Counted from the first letter of the stretch, positions 12,441 through 25,430 are shown. The stretch: 64,000 nt of DNA from Akebia trifoliata (GCA_017979445.1 CM030711.1:44687560-44751559), one strand, 5' to 3'. The notes: generated from the letters alone by a model not told the origin. Numbers and translations: made by a program.

Positions 12441-14269
12441 ATCCACTGAGTCGGGTCAATGAATATAAATTCATATTCAACACATTTTTTTATTTGGATC
12501 AATTCCGAAGATCCAAACCCATTAAATTCAATTTTCGGACTGCTTGGTATCGGGTATGGGACAAAATATACGGCCATCTATGGTACTTAGTTTCTTGATT
12601 TATGCTAGATTGGAATTTGGGTTCATGTTCCCCACAAGAACAAATCCAGTTTGTAGGATAAGAAGAGATGCTTTGCTATTTTGGTTTACTTGTGCATATA
12701 CAAATACTAATTTTTGTTTTGTTTTTTTTTTTTTTTAGAGAAATGGGGGAAAAAAAAAAAACACAAAAAAATAGACATAGTTACATGTATATAAGTTCCA
12801 TTTCAACAACTCGTGAGAAAACACATGATCTTGACCTTGCAAACATGAAACCCAATGGTCAAGATATATATGTGAAAAAATTGAAATAACAAAGATAACA
12901 CAATTGTATAAAAAAGGGTAAATGACTGCAAGAACCTATTTTTAAAAATATGAACAAAAAAAAGTCTCTTCTAAAAATATATGAACTGTTTAATTCCCAT
13001 TTTACCAAGTATTAGTCTAAAAATGAATTTTGAAGTAAAAATGTTGTAATTACTCTTTCAACGATTTTTGAGATTTAAGGAAACATGTTTATTTGAGGTA
13101 CTCCCATGTTCTAAGATTAATGACATGCCCCTTGACTACAATCATCTCTTATAGAACAATGAAAAAATGATATAAATGAAAAAAAAAAAAAAATCCTTGT
13201 TTTCTATTCCCAGAACTAGTAATCTTTAACTTCATAGATGATGGTGATGATGTTGATGAAGATGAGTATGGTCATCATTAAACTGATTTGACCTATGTAC
13301 ATTAGATTTATTAAAATATATAAATAATTAAAACATAATCTTAAAACTCAACTTGAATGTTCATCAAATTGATTCAACTCAAAAATTAACAAGTCAAACT
13401 TAAATGTGTCAAATAAAATTATATTGAATTTATGAATAATTTTTAATAAATAAAAATATTTATTTTTTATTTTTTCCAAAAATATTAATAATCAAATAAA
13501 TTGATCAAGTTTTTTATTCGACTCAGTATGTTTTTGAATCAAACCACTTTGTAAGATTGTTAAAAGGGTATTTCAGGTATTTTTTTTTTTTTAAATTGTT
13601 AAAAAAAATTCTTAATAGGTTAATATTTTAGTAAGTGGATTTAAATGGTCCATATCCTTTACTAAGGGACTATTTAGTACATATTCTCAATAAAGAATTC
13701 TTCACAGTCATTATCCTTAAAAAAATAAGTTTTTTTTTTTTTTTTCATTTCAAATCATAGATTTTTCATCGGGATACTCAAAGAAAATTATCTATGATTC
13801 TCTATGTTTGAATGAATATTGAGTGTTTTTTTTTTAATAATCAATTTATCATTAAATATTCAAAAGCAAATTGATGTTTTTCGATCCTTGTGATTCTAGA
13901 CAGATTCACCATAATTGATGTGGATGGTCCCCCATTTTTGTCTTGGTGACGGTGGGTTGAGTGGAGCACCCTAATTGGTCGGGTGGGCCCCATTTTTGGA
14001 TCTCAAGACACGATATCCTTCAATTTTATTTATTTAATTATTAAATTCTTTGGGTGTGTTGAGTGCAGTACTGAGTAGGGGTGCACATTGGATCGGTTCA
14101 AATCAAGTAGAGAACCGAACCAAATCAAACATTTTGGATTGGGTCGGTTCGATTATGGGTTATTTAGATAAAAAACCGATTGATTTGATACGATTCTAGG
14201 CTCAAGTGTATGATAGAACCGAACCTATATATAAATATAATCATATTATATCGAGTTTTTACTATCATT
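12441..14269. other. Intergenic, no gene seen
   Basis: AT-rich DNA. From about 12990 it aligns with 37790-39210 in unit 2, including shared poly-T and poly-A tracts and a repeat near 14070-14220 rich in GAACCGAACC and CGGTTCGATT, which is typical of degenerate transposon ends. No reading frame longer than about 75 codons and no known domain. Confidence 0.6.
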
Positions 14270-14560
14270 GACTATGTGAAAAAAGCCCATACTTGACCGT
14301 CAAATATGAAGGTTTAACAAACAATAAGACGGTCATTTAATTCACCAATCACAATAATTGAAATAGTAATAAAAAAATTATAAAACAAAGATCATTCATA
14401 GAAACCAAATCTTGACCACCCAAGAAACTCAATTCACATTAAATCCAATTAAAAATCAAACACAAAATGTATCATTGTAATACCAACTAATTCACAAGCA
14501 ACACTTTCATCTATTCTGGATAGCTTTAAGAACTCCCACCAGGGGGGTGCAAGAGCTTGA
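14270..14560. mobile_element. CACTA-type left terminal region, unit 1
   Basis: It begins GACTATGTGAAAAAAGCCC with subterminal GACCGTCAAA and GACGGTC motifs. About 300 bp match, in inverted orientation, the right end at 31400-31785. Compared with unit 2 (39211 onward) about 110 bp between two GAC(C/G)GTC copies are missing. The first base is G instead of the C expected for CACTA. Confidence 0.6.
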
Positions 14561-15157
14561 GGTCCTTGCTGATTTAGCTAGTGATCCCGCTATAGAACGT
14601 ACAGACCTTGAGATGATTCTTGTGGAAGAACACAATATTTAGTCACCATTCCTTATTTTTGACAAATTGGATTGCCCACTAGTCTGCAAAACAATACAAA
14701 ATGACGGGAAAAGAAGTGAGAAATTACAATCACCACAAACTGGCATATCGGGTATAGTCACAGAGTGGAGAAGACAATGATGAATTATTTTTTTCAATTG
14801 ATAAATAATAACTAGAAAGAGAGGATCTTGACTTGGTCAGAAGAGTGGCTTACATTAACTCATTGTGCAAATCTCCCCTTTAAATGTAACCAGAGGTGAA
14901 GTCATTTTGCAAATCAATGAGTTGCAGCTGATTACTACAGTCGGTGCTAATGTCCAAGGTGCTGTTTAAAAGGTTGTTTCTTAAACTTCTACCATCACAT
15001 TTTTGAACTATAAACTTCTGATTGCTATAATACATTTTATTTGTTTTGGAATTTTTTTTTCCTTATTATGGCAATCATATTAACCAAGTTCAGTTAAATT
15101 TGGATAAGTTAGGGAATCAGAAAAAAATCAAAGTCATGAAAGTAAGGTGCTTCTTAC

Positions 15158-16627
15158 CGGCTATCTCCTTATCCTCACATTCATTATCGCATGTGATTTC
15201 TGATCGATTGTAAAACTTGTTGGGTAAATGCAGAGATATAGAAATTAAAATAAGACTTTGGGCAAGTCGAATTCGTTCCATAGGGACAGTTTGGATCTAA
15301 ATGTTCAATCGGTTAAAATAAAAAACAAAGTTAGAAACAGATTGATTTTAAAACAAAACAGATTTGTTGCACAAATAAAATGGACATCAACTTGTAAATT
15401 GGAATAAAAATAGAAAATAGAGATTCGAAAGATAAGAAAGAAGCTTAGAGAATTCAAGTGTACCATTGCAAGTTACCCAAAAAAATGCTAATTAATTCTA
15501 AAACATGACTCAATCCACATAGCAAGTCATTGCTCGTGGATTGGAAGTTGATTCGATGTAACCATTGATTGGAACCCAAAGGTCTTGATGAAGGTCTCTG
15601 GTTTATGCAAGATTATCTGACTTATGCTTCCATTCATCACATAGCATGAATGTTCTTGAGCTTATCTAAGTAACACTCATCAAAGCTTGAAATGGAAGTA
15701 TAAATTGGACGATCTTATCATGAAGAGATTCATAAAATTAGCATGTAAAACAGAAGTAATGAATTAAAACAACATTAATAGAGAGAACTTGCTCTGGCAT
15801 TCTTGAGTTCTCTAATGAGAATCTAGCCGATCATCGTAAGGATCATGTTGCAACAGTAATAAAAGTAAGAAGATAATAGATGGAGAGAATGTAGAACAGT
15901 GCTGCAACTTAATTCCTTTCTTGATGGTCTCTCAAAAGAGTTACAATAGAGCCAATGGATTACTCTTTATGTTTTCACTACACTCAAAAGCTCACCCAAA
16001 GGAAAATTACAAAGAATTAAAGAAAGAAAGGAAAAAAAATTACAAAAAAAGAGAGCCCCTTTATCTGAAATCAACCTTCCAATTTATAATGTTCGTATTC
16101 GGGTAATCGGGTTGATTTGACGGATGATTTGATTCGAATGACCCATTTAGTTACAACCATCGAAACAATTGCAAGCTTCTGTGAAAATCTCGAGGACAAA
16201 TTCCTTGAAATCACCGCAGAGCACCAAGGCCTAACCGCGGGGCGGTGACGTGGCACCCAAATTCCTCGAGATTGGTTGTAACAGTAATTGTTACAGCTTT
16301 TGTTGGTTTACGAATGTACCATTTTCACCTGAAATTAATAACAAATTATTGTTAGCTACATTAATTTGGGATTTTAATATAATTTATTATTTTTAAGGAA
16401 CTAGTATTTAAACTTTGATAATCTTGGTGAAATTATGGTCCCAAAGTGAGATTATTGGGACCTTATCAATTTCTCATAAGGTGTTTCCTTTTCCCTTGGC
16501 TTTACATTCATCGTTGCAAGTATTGAAACATGCTTTAAATTTCCTCCTGAGCCTCCGCCAATCGTGATTGCATCGTGGCAAGGAGGACAATGCACATTAC
16601 AAACACGGCAACAATCTTCTTGGCCAT
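15158..16627 (-). pseudogene. Ole e 6-like small cysteine-rich protein pseudogene, unit 1
   Basis: From ATG at 16627 the frame encodes a hydrophobic signal peptide (MAKKIVAVFVMCIVLL) followed by the start of the mature peptide. One extra base near 16540 shifts the frame at QEE and ends it. Downstream bases still spell CFNTCNDEC in another frame, followed by the same TGA as in unit 2. A 1268-bp solo LTR (15201-16468) then splits the exon, whose remainder (15200-15158) ends at a GTAAGA donor. The Ole e 6 family comprises small secreted pollen proteins with six cysteines. The copy lies inside an intron of the LRR-kinase pseudogene, on the same strand. Confidence 0.72.
15201..16468. mobile_element. 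Solo LTR (1268 bp) with TSD ATTTC
   Basis: The insert starts TGATCGATTG and ends CTTATCA, so it has the TG..CA ends of an LTR. It is flanked by ATTTC at 15196-15200 and 16469-16473. Unit 2 has the unfilled site with a single ATTTC at 40271-40275. No second LTR, primer-binding site or coding domain is visible inside, so a solo LTR is the best reading. Confidence 0.8.
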
Positions 16628-16639
16628 CTTTCTTTCTCA

Positions 16640-17440
16640 ATTTTTTAAAAAGTTAGTAGAGGGTGTGGGGTTTTATAGGTCACTTGGTGGCCTATTTGGG
16701 ATAACAAAACTCTAAAAACATGGGAAGATTTACTAATAATTGGGTGCTTTTATTTTATATCCACATTTCTAAATATGAACAACTCTTCAACGCTTAGTTG
16801 TAGTGCCCTAACTAATGTTTACATTGCCAAAACTTGTATGGATCCCTTTAATTTGGTTAAGGGGACCAACTTCATCTGCACAACACATTTTATAATCCAA
16901 TTTTGAAACTATGGGTGGATCCTCAATCCCTTGTCCAGACTCACACCACACATTCTATATTTCAATTCTAAAACTAAGTTCTTTGGGACAAGGCTTTGTT
17001 GGTGTTGTTATTGTTGCTGCTCCTCCTATTGTGGTGTTATATATTCTTATTTGTATTGAGAAGAGAAGGGGAACATTCCCAACATCCAAGAGGATTATCA
17101 ATAAGGGGCAATAAATGAGGGAGACCCTCACTATCTAAAGGAAAAAAAATAAAACAACACTAGGCCAAGATGAAGTCCTCAAAATGCCATTCTTTAAGGA
17201 TAGACACGACCAATGAAATGTTCAAAAGTACATGACCAATGTTGTTACAAGCTTCATAAACCAGCCAAGAAAGACCATCACACTGTTAGGCATGTTTTAA
17301 CTTGTGCCAAAGATGAGGGAAAATCTAGCCCCGTAGCATCTACGCTTAGGCTCATTGATAAACTATAGATCATATTAATTAGCATGGAATTATGCCTACT
17401 ATTTCGTATTACTTGGGAGTCAACAGATACTCACAAGGTC
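16640..17440. other. Spacer within the LRR-kinase pseudogene
   Basis: Shared with 40441-41220 of unit 2. It contains a plus-strand frame (16911-17114, 67 codons) with a hydrophobic stretch. The frame length varies with a TTG repeat between units and there are no signs of selection, so I do not call it a gene. Confidence 0.5.
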
Positions 17441-18115
17441 TGTAATTGAGGAAACTGAACAGTGTTTGTGGTAGTTGTCCTTAAAGTTGTGTGTATTCCA
17501 TGACCTTGCATGACAAGATTCATTACTTATTGAAAGCATATATGAACCTTCTTTTTAGTGAGAGAACTTGAGGAAGAGCTAGAGAGAGATTCACTGTAGT
17601 TAAGGACTGTATGGTTGAAAACCATGGAGGAATATCTAATACATCAAAACTAATATTGCTCATGTCCCTGCAAGGCACAAAATCATTTTGGGTTGGAGAT
17701 GACAATTAACTTTACTTCGAGGTTATTAGGTTAAAATAAAAAATAAAAAATTGATCCATCATTAAAAAAACTTTCTTTCCTCTACTCTAATCTTTTTATC
17801 TAGATAGAATTCATAAAGTGGTTCATACTTACACGTAGTTGAGGACATTCAGGCCTGATAGGTTGGGTAAGGAGCCAGTCAGTTTATTTTTGGAAAAATG
17901 CCTGAAAATGGAAAACAACCATCTACTCTTTATGTTTTGTTTATTAACATATAGGATTATAGTTCTTATTTTCCATATTTCTAACATAGGAAACGAGTAC
18001 TCTGAAATAAACTTCATTGAACAAAATGAATGAAAAACATTTGAAATTCTGAAATTTTTTAAAAAGAAATTGCTATAGTTGAATTTCAAATAATGTGGGA
18101 GACCAAAAAGAATTG

Positions 18116-20494
18116 CAATTCTTTTAGTTTGTTATTACTATTATTGCTATTATTGCTATTAGTTTGTTTGTTCTTGTTGTTTTGGGTTTCTTGTGGACTC
18201 TATTTCATTACACAAGCATGGCCCACCTAAGTAATAATTCATTAATTTTTAAGTCATTGCACCTCTTCTTGGATGGCATATATCCCAAAATTCATGTCAA
18301 TCTAATATATGAAGACTTTTCGTTATTATTTTACTCTATTTTCCGCCTCCCTACCCATAGGTGCAATCATTCAACTTGACGTGCTTTGGTCCCCCCAATT
18401 GAGGGGCTTCTCATTCTTGCATACAATCTTGAACCTTAATTATTCAGAAGGGTTGCTTATGACTTATGAGGATTATGGGTCTTTTGTGACCTGTCAAATT
18501 AGGGATCATTCTCCTTTGTGAGCATTCCACCCAAGGGAGGGTCATTGGTAGGTAAAGATTTGACTCTGTCTGAATGCTTCACATCCTGAATTGACTTTAA
18601 CAATACACATTTTTACGGTCCTTGATCTTGAAAAAACATATCAGGATCAATTACCTAATTTTTGTCTTGCCTGAACACGTAATATTGCACAATTAATAAG
18701 ATTTCCATGTTAGGCAAAAATCTGAGAGATATCCCATCATTTGAAATGTCCTGATTGGTGCTAATTTAGCCAAAATTAAGATGTCATGTGAGCTCCTATA
18801 TTTGCAACCTTACGATAATTACTGAAGAAGAGACCTGGAATACGTTACTTTTCTTTCCTTTTCTTTACTTAATTTTTAAAATAGTTTGTTTATATTTGAT
18901 CCTATCTTGCATTGATTTTTGGAGAATTTTGGTTTTCTAAATGTGTTTGTGGCTAGTTAGTCAGAAATCACAAGGAGATTGGACGAATCTGGTGGTCTTG
19001 ATAAGGCTGAATTAAAAAGTGAAGGTAGTGGCTTACTCTCAAGATCAGAAATAACTCATGGGGAGCACCCTTTGAGCCTTGGAAAAACCAGCATCTGGAA
19101 TCAATTCTTCCAGGTATTACTTCCAGTCGCCTTGGCTAGAACATCATTTTGAGATGTATATTTGGGTCATTAAATAGTTTGTGTGTTAAACATATAAAAA
19201 TTATTTTTTCATAATAGGTTAAGAAACAGAAGTATGGTATTTATCATAAATTCATAATATGGAAATCACGATCAGTTCTTGACCCAGCTCATGTTCCTAG
19301 TGGTTGGTTGTATTCTTGGAAAACTCGGCCATCCGTTTCAAAATAACCCATTTGGTGCCCATGTTTAACAAGGGAAATGATTGTTTACTATTGCATTATC
19401 ATGTATAATATGGATATGTGTTCTTTGTAGTGCATCTGATCCTACATGATTTGATCTGTCATTTGATATGAGGAAGTTGGTTCGATTATCCATGACCTTG
19501 GATCTTTCTTTATGCTATTTATGGAGTAGTTTCTTACTTGTTTTTCCCGAATTCATGAAGAATTTGTATATGCCAATATTAATTAATTTGGACATTTATT
19601 GATTAGGCGAAGATCCTGTTTCTTAGATTTCTTGAAGTTGGGTTTGTGCTGTTTGTTATTCTCAAATGATTTGTTCTTGTAGTCTCACTCAAGACTTTCC
19701 TTCAATAAGGTTAGTATAGTTCAATTTCTACATTTTGATGATTCTCACACTCCCAACATAGATCCATTGTAGCGCTTTAGGCCACTTCCAACATAGAACC
19801 ATGTTCTAGCACTTTTGGTGACATATTTCTTATTTTTTAACATTTGTGAATAAAATCTAGCTATGTTCTTCTATTACTTTGGGTTGATATCTCGATATAC
19901 CAAATCTTTCCCGTGTAGGTACAAGAACGCTATTAGGATTTTTTTCAGAATAGTAGTAATGTGGGGGAAATTCAAACTTTGTGGAAAATAAGAGGACGCG
20001 ATAGAGCAGAGAGAGCCAGAAGAGATCAAAGGCATTATGACCATTTGCTTCTAACTGTGTTTTATTTCTAAACAATTATGTAACGTAATTTCATTTGCAA
20101 CTACCCAATTGCTTCAATTAAAACTTGTTTAGTAATGAAATTTCAATATATAATATGAATTTTGAGTTGTTTAATTTAATTTGGAGCTTGTTTTATGATT
20201 TTTGTTTTGTTTGTTATTTTTCTGATTTTTTTTTTTTATATTATTTCATTTATTGTAATTGGTGAATTAGAGGACCGTCTAATTGTTTGTTAAACCTCCA
20301 TATTCGATGGCTATATTCTATGGATTTTTTTTTTTTGAAGCCCATTCTACAAGAAAATATTTGATAGTCCAGGGCCGTCAAAAAAAACATTCTACAAGAG
20401 AATATTTGACGAGCATATTTGACAGGAGGGTCCGTCAAATTTCTCAAAATTTGACGGGCTAAGACCGTCAAATATGGGATTTTTTCACATAGTG
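18116..20494. mobile_element. CACTA-end insertion in unit 1 (2379 bp)
   Basis: It is absent from unit 2, where the site reads GAATTGGTAG (41911-41920). A TTG lies at each border (18113-18115 and 20495-20497), fitting the 3-bp target duplication of CACTA elements. The right end carries TTTGACGGGC, GACCGTCAAA and CACATAGTG, as expected. The left border starts CAATTCTTTT and has no matching inverted terminus, so the left end is lost or the copy is truncated. It carries an exon-like segment at 18961-19113. Confidence 0.6.
18961..19113 (+). pseudogene. Unidentified captured exon
   Basis: A 153-bp open stretch of 51 codons in phase 0 lies between a TTAG acceptor and a CAG/GTATT donor. It encodes a hydrophilic peptide beginning SEITRRLDESGGLDKAE and ending SIWNQFFQ. 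Intact reading plus consensus borders argue for a real exon carried by the surrounding CACTA-type insertion. I do not recognise the parent gene. Confidence 0.45.
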
Positions 20495-20859
20495 TTGGTA
20501 GTGAAATAAAGTTAAAACAGTAGAATGAATCGAAATGAGATTACAAACTGCAGATGAGAAACAAACTGGATCCATTAAAGCAGTTCGATGGAACTTACAC
20601 ATATATCAAAACCATGTTTGAGCTGAAAAGTTTAGATGGGATTGTGCCAAAGAGCTGATTTTTGCCAAAATGACTGCAAAATCATGGAACAAAGCTTAGT
20701 GCTTGTGATTAAAAAATGACAAAAGAATTACCATCAACATAAAGGATCAAAATGAAATGATGGATCAGATTCATAGTAAGATATGACGAATTTGTTCACC
20801 GCCTCTCCTTAAGTAAAAACCCAAATATTAAAAAAAATACATAATTGGAGAAGATAAAC

Positions 20860-21196
20860 AATAATAGGATGAACAAATATACCTTTGTTAGACAAAACTC
20901 CATTTGCAATAGACTTGGCAAGATTTGCTCGAAATTTTTGACCCCTTTCAGATGTGGTCAGCTTTTCAACATCCACACCATGCTTTCAATGGTGAGGTTA
21001 CAAAATCCTGTTATGAAATATAACGTTATTCAAATGTGATTACACTAAACCATTTTAACAGTTATAATTACTGTTACACCTTTGGTTTCAATGAAATAGT
21101 TGCAGATACCTTTGAAGATCTCAATCGTTGTATAGCAACCTCCACAACTTTGCTTCCACCAATAAGATTTGGATGCGAAGTGTTTATATAATCCAT
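20860..21196 (-). pseudogene. Dynamin-related protein (DRP3-type) fragment, unit 1
   Basis: Exon 21196-21110 (29 codons, AG..GT borders) reads MDYINTSHPNLIGGSKVVEV, the signature of the dynamin middle region in plant DRP3 proteins, which divide mitochondria and peroxisomes. A second piece (about 21015-20880) reads VDVEKLTTSERG and ANLAKSIANGV. There is no GTPase domain. It is a captured fragment, repeated at 42619-42300 and, in opposite orientation and more decayed, at 54969-55340. Confidence 0.7.
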
Positions 21197-21479
21197 CTAA
21201 ATGATTAATATAGTCATTTCATCAGCAAGACCCAAACAATGGCATAATAGTCACAAACTCCTCATTTTCAAATAAGGTTACAAGACCTAATAACAAACAT
21301 ATTTGAACTTAACATCATGAATTCATTTTTTTATCAGTAATTTCATATTTAGATTAAAAATAAAAAGGAAATATGCAATAACGAGACAAATGGTGTTGGT
21401 CGGCCATTCCAGGATATGCGAGTAAGGATAGGATGGGATGGGATCTGCTGCAAGATTGATTTTGGAAAAGGCCTAAGAA

Positions 21480-22020
21480 TGTGTTAGTTGGTCATTCTTG
21501 GATTATATGCTGGGAAGGATGGACTTTGGTGCAAAATGCAGCAAATGGGTCTAAGTATGTGAGGCAACTCTTCTTTTCATATTTGGTAAAAGGGTTTTTG
21601 ATAAGTTTCTTTAGAAGCTCCACAAGGTCAATGCAATGGGATCCGCAATCATGCTTCTGGTTTATAGTTATGTTTGAAATTCTGAGAGTAATGACCTCCA
21701 AAGTGGACCGCTGATAAAGGGGTCCAAGTTTGAAAAAAGGTACATGATCATTTCCACTGAAGCAAAGTAAGAGAAATTGAATACTTTAACAAATCTGCTA
21801 AGATGTTTAAAAAGGGCTTCTAATCTTTATATCAGTTCGAACAAGGTTCTGATCTTTGAGGTTGGGGATGTTGCTAAGCTAGAGCAATACGCAGTTTGCT
21901 TGGGGTGCAAGATAACGAAACCACCTACTTCTTATATAGACCCTCTGTTGGGTGCTAGTTAAAAAGTGAAGACAAATTGGGGTCCTCTTATTGAGTTCTT
22001 GAGAAGAATGGTTTCTTTAA
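21480..22020 (+). pseudogene. L1-type LINE reverse transcriptase fragment, unit 1
   Basis: Two adjoining frames resemble the reverse transcriptase of plant L1 LINEs. The first holds VKGFLISFFRSS and FIVMFEILRVM, near the family pattern KGFFKSSRGLRQGDP..LFI..FE. The second holds LLRCLKRASNLYISSNK and KLEQYAVCLGC. The catalytic FADD motif lies between them and is lost. Stops separate the pieces. Confidence 0.7.
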
Positions 22021-24192
22021 AATAAAATACAAAAACAGAAGTATTTATCTAAAAGTGGCAAAATTGTACTCATAAAAAGTATTTTCTCGAACCTACGCAT
22101 CTATTAATAGGGAGATGATGAAAACAATAACTTCATTTGGTTTAGGGGACAAGATATGTGACCCAAAATAGGGTGGTGCACTCAATTTGAGGCACTTTTT
22201 AAGGAAATGAATAATGCACTTCTTGGAAAATGGTAGTGGAGAGAAAACCGAAAGCGTATAGAAGAGAGTGCTTAATTGCAAATTTAATTTTAGTGGCTAT
22301 GGATTCTATCTGACCTTTTTGTTCTCCAACTATGTGAGAAGGGGTATGGAAAGGGATTGTGACACATTTAAACTAGAAAAAAGTGAAAATAACTTCAATA
22401 GGATCTGCACGTGCACGAGCGCACACACAGTGCAGTGATATTAGCAACTTAAATGTCCAACACACTATTAGAATATCAAGATTAAATTCGCGAAACCAGA
22501 TATAATAAAAGAAAATATACCTGTGTCAAGGATGGAGTCAAACTAGCAAAATAAAATTAATTATTCAAAATCTCATTTGACACTAATCTATTCTTAAGTT
22601 AATGTATCAATTAATTCCAAATCACCTAGCAAAAAAATAATTCCTAATTAACGCTAGGGTTTTATACTTTCTTTTGATTTAAATTCAATAAAAATTAACA
22701 TAAAGAAATATAGATTTACAAAGAATGGGACATATTTTGATGGTTCTACTAAATTATAGTGGGATCGAGAACGAACTGACTACGAACATGACTAATAAGA
22801 ATAGTTCAATGGGTCTCACCCAATCATAAGGTGGGGAGGTTTCCAATTGTATACATGATGGGTGTAGCAGTGATGATGTAGAACAAAAATGTAGCAAAAT
22901 GAACCACAGACAAAACTTAGTTTAGTTATCTGTGGTCTTGTTCATTGGGTCTCTACGGTTTTCATGTTGAACATAATTAAGTTACTTTAAGCTTTTGATC
23001 AAAAAATTAACATTGCGAAACCACACCAAACCTATTTTCAAACAAAGAAAATAACTAAACAAAACAAGAAGAAATAGCAAACTAGTGGACAAAAACATCA
23101 CCCCTCCTTAATCAAATGGTATCATGTGATCAACAACAGTTTAAACAATTATCAGAAAATTATTGCACATAAATAAAATTTCATACATCTAGTCCATGTG
23201 CCCTAGACCTTGGAGCTTCTAATTTCATAGTGACCAGAAACATTGAATTGCCTTACTCTTCAAAGAAATATAGTAATCAAAACAAACCACAAAATTTAAA
23301 AAGCAAAAACATAGTAACCAAAACCCAATACTTACTCTTCAAAGAAACAAATCATGGTAATCAAGTTGAGATATTTTAATCTAATTCTGAATAAGATAGT
23401 TCTCCTCGATCTCATCAAGAAATATTAGAAACAAACTACTTCAATCTTTAGTGGATTAAAGGAAGAACAGAAGTCCTAACAATATGAAAACACTCAAATC
23501 TATAAAATATTGGAATCTATAATCAAATGTTTATCTGTCCTTAGGTTTTTCTTCATGAAGCAAAATTAACACATTTGGAAAATAGAAAACCACAATGTTG
23601 TTGGTCATCAGAGTGTTCTCATAGGTGCAATCGCACGCACAAGAATCAAGTAAGACCAGAGGACCCACAATTAGGATCTGATTCTAGAATCGGATATTAC
23701 GTTACCTTCAAAATCAAAATAACATTTTGATTCTAAACTAATTTCTAGAATTTGTGTAGTCAACAAATTCTAAATTCAAAAAATATATTTTTATAAGTTA
23801 CATCAACCATATAAAGCATAGGAGGCGTAACCATAACCAAAGTTGCAAGGAGAAAATAAGCAAAGACAAGACGTAAACTGAAAGCAATTTCTTCAATATG
23901 AAATCAGTTTCTATTGAAAAAAAGAACCTCAACATGTCTTCCCCTATTTAAAAAACAACACCTCAAAACTCTACAAGTATCATTTTTGGTGACTTCTAAA
24001 AAAGAAGACAAAGAACAAGTTTTGCTCTAATAAGCTCTTCTTAGATAAAGCTTTTACTATCTTACCAATTGCAAAATGAGAAGTACTTTTTCTTTTAGCT
24101 CTATTTCAAAGAAAATGTATTACAATTATGCTTTATAACTCTATATATTTCGAGCAAATTTGTAATTTTTAAGGTCACGTTTGTTCACTAAG
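22021..24192. other. Intergenic, nothing recognisable
   Basis: AT-rich sequence that aligns with 43440-45612 in unit 2 with few differences. I found no coding exon, RNA gene or terminal repeats. Confidence 0.6.
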
Positions 24193-25010
24193 TGTGTGTT
24201 TGGTAACACTTCTGAAGTCTGAATGGAGGTGGTCCACCATTAACATTCAGACTTCAGATGTCTTAATCTTGTTTGTTTATTTTCAGATTTAAGAACAAGA
24301 AGACATTTTCAACTGAAAAAAATCAGCCATAAAAAGTTGCTGGACGAAGTTCTGAAATCTGAAAAAATATTTTATACCTAAAATACCCTCCTCAAAATAA
24401 TTATTTCCATCACTTATCCCTCTTTTGTAAAAATCTTTAAACCCTTACCTCTCATTTCTCTTCTACATCTCCTTCATGTCCAACTCGACTGTCAAGATCT
24501 ACAAAAGTATGTGCATCTACTACTCTATTGTTCTTCCTTGATCGATTAATAGCATGTGAATCTCATATTGAGAAAATCTTAAAATCAAAACTTCAACAAA
24601 CAACCAAATCAAAAATCAAAACTTCAACAAAAACCCAAAATCAAAACTTTAACAAACAACCAAATAAAAAATCAAAATTTCAACAAAAATCCTAAAATCT
24701 CAAATAACCAACCGAACCCATTATGGAGAAATCGAACCATTTTCAACGTCTTTCCTTATTTCTCTTTATCTTTCCTTCTATCTTTTTTGTTTTTCTTCTT
24801 GCATAAAGTTGGGTCATTAGACGAATAGAAAGAAAGAGAGATGGATAGGTTTTGTTAGGTGTATGAGTTATTTCCTTAGTCCTTAGGTGGACTCTTTAGG
24901 GTGTATGAGTTGTTTCCTTGGTCCTTGGATGGACTCTTTAGAGTGTATGATTTGTTTAATTGGTTATTGTGTTTTACTTGGTTCTTGTATTTTCTTGGTT
25001 TTGATAAATT

Positions 25011-25047
<37 letters not shown>

Positions 25048-25430
25048 GAATAATATAAATGAGAGACGAAAAACAGAAAATTAGAAAAAAAAATTATTTT
25101 ATTTTATATATTAATGATTTGTTTTTGTACTTTGAATGAGAATTCAATTTGAAAACAATACTTTTGGATTGTTTGATTTATTAGGATTGAAATTAAATAT
25201 GTAGATTTTCATTATGCATGTTTTTTGGTTAACAATTTATTATAATTACAGAAGGGTAATATTGTCAAAATGATCATTATGTTTTAAAATTAGGTTTTTA
25301 ATCAGAAGTTCTTATAAATTATAAACAAACAACTTTTCCAGAACAAGATTCCAGATTTCAGATTTCAGACTTCAGACTTCAGATTTCAGACTTCAGACTT
25401 CAGACTTCAGAAGTGTTACCAAACATACCC
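24193..25430. mobile_element. hAT-like non-autonomous insertion, unit 1
   Basis: A 1238-bp insert is absent from unit 2 (45601-45620). Its ends are inverted: TGTGTTTGGTAACACTTCTG on the left and CAGAAGTGTTACCAAACATA on the right, with repeated TTCAGACTTCAGA subterminal motifs. TAAG flanks both sides (24189-24192 and 25431-25434). The GTTTGG termini look hAT-like, but the short duplication leaves the superfamily open. A (GA)n tract lies at 25013-25050. Confidence 0.65.

Larger units (their letters stand above)
14500..20673 (-). pseudogene. LRR receptor kinase (family VIII, HPCA1-like) pseudogene, unit 1
   Basis: Colinear minus-strand exon remnants of one extracellular LRR domain. 20673-20602 reads FGKNQLFGTIPSKLFSSNM. 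17901-17833 reads NKLTGSLPNLSGLNVLNYV. 17667 to about 17590 reads MSNISFDVLDIPPWFST. About 17495-17440 reads TQL-stop-GQLPQTLFS. About 14985-14880 reads TLDISTDCSNQLQLIDLQND. 14683 to about 14600 contains LVGNPICQ and YCVLPQ. This order and these motifs are those of Arabidopsis At5g49760/At5g49770-type kinases. Several GT..AG borders survive, but stops, frameshifts, a 2.4-kb insertion (18116-20494) and the nested Ole e 6-like unit break it. No transmembrane or kinase exon was found, so it is a captured 5' fragment. Confidence 0.75.

Noticed and set aside
16911..17114. 67-codon frame with a hydrophobic stretch, conserved in unit 2 (40712-40918)
   Set aside because: The two copies differ by a TTG/CTG repeat inside the hydrophobic part, it lies in pseudogene intron sequence, and no homologue is recognised.
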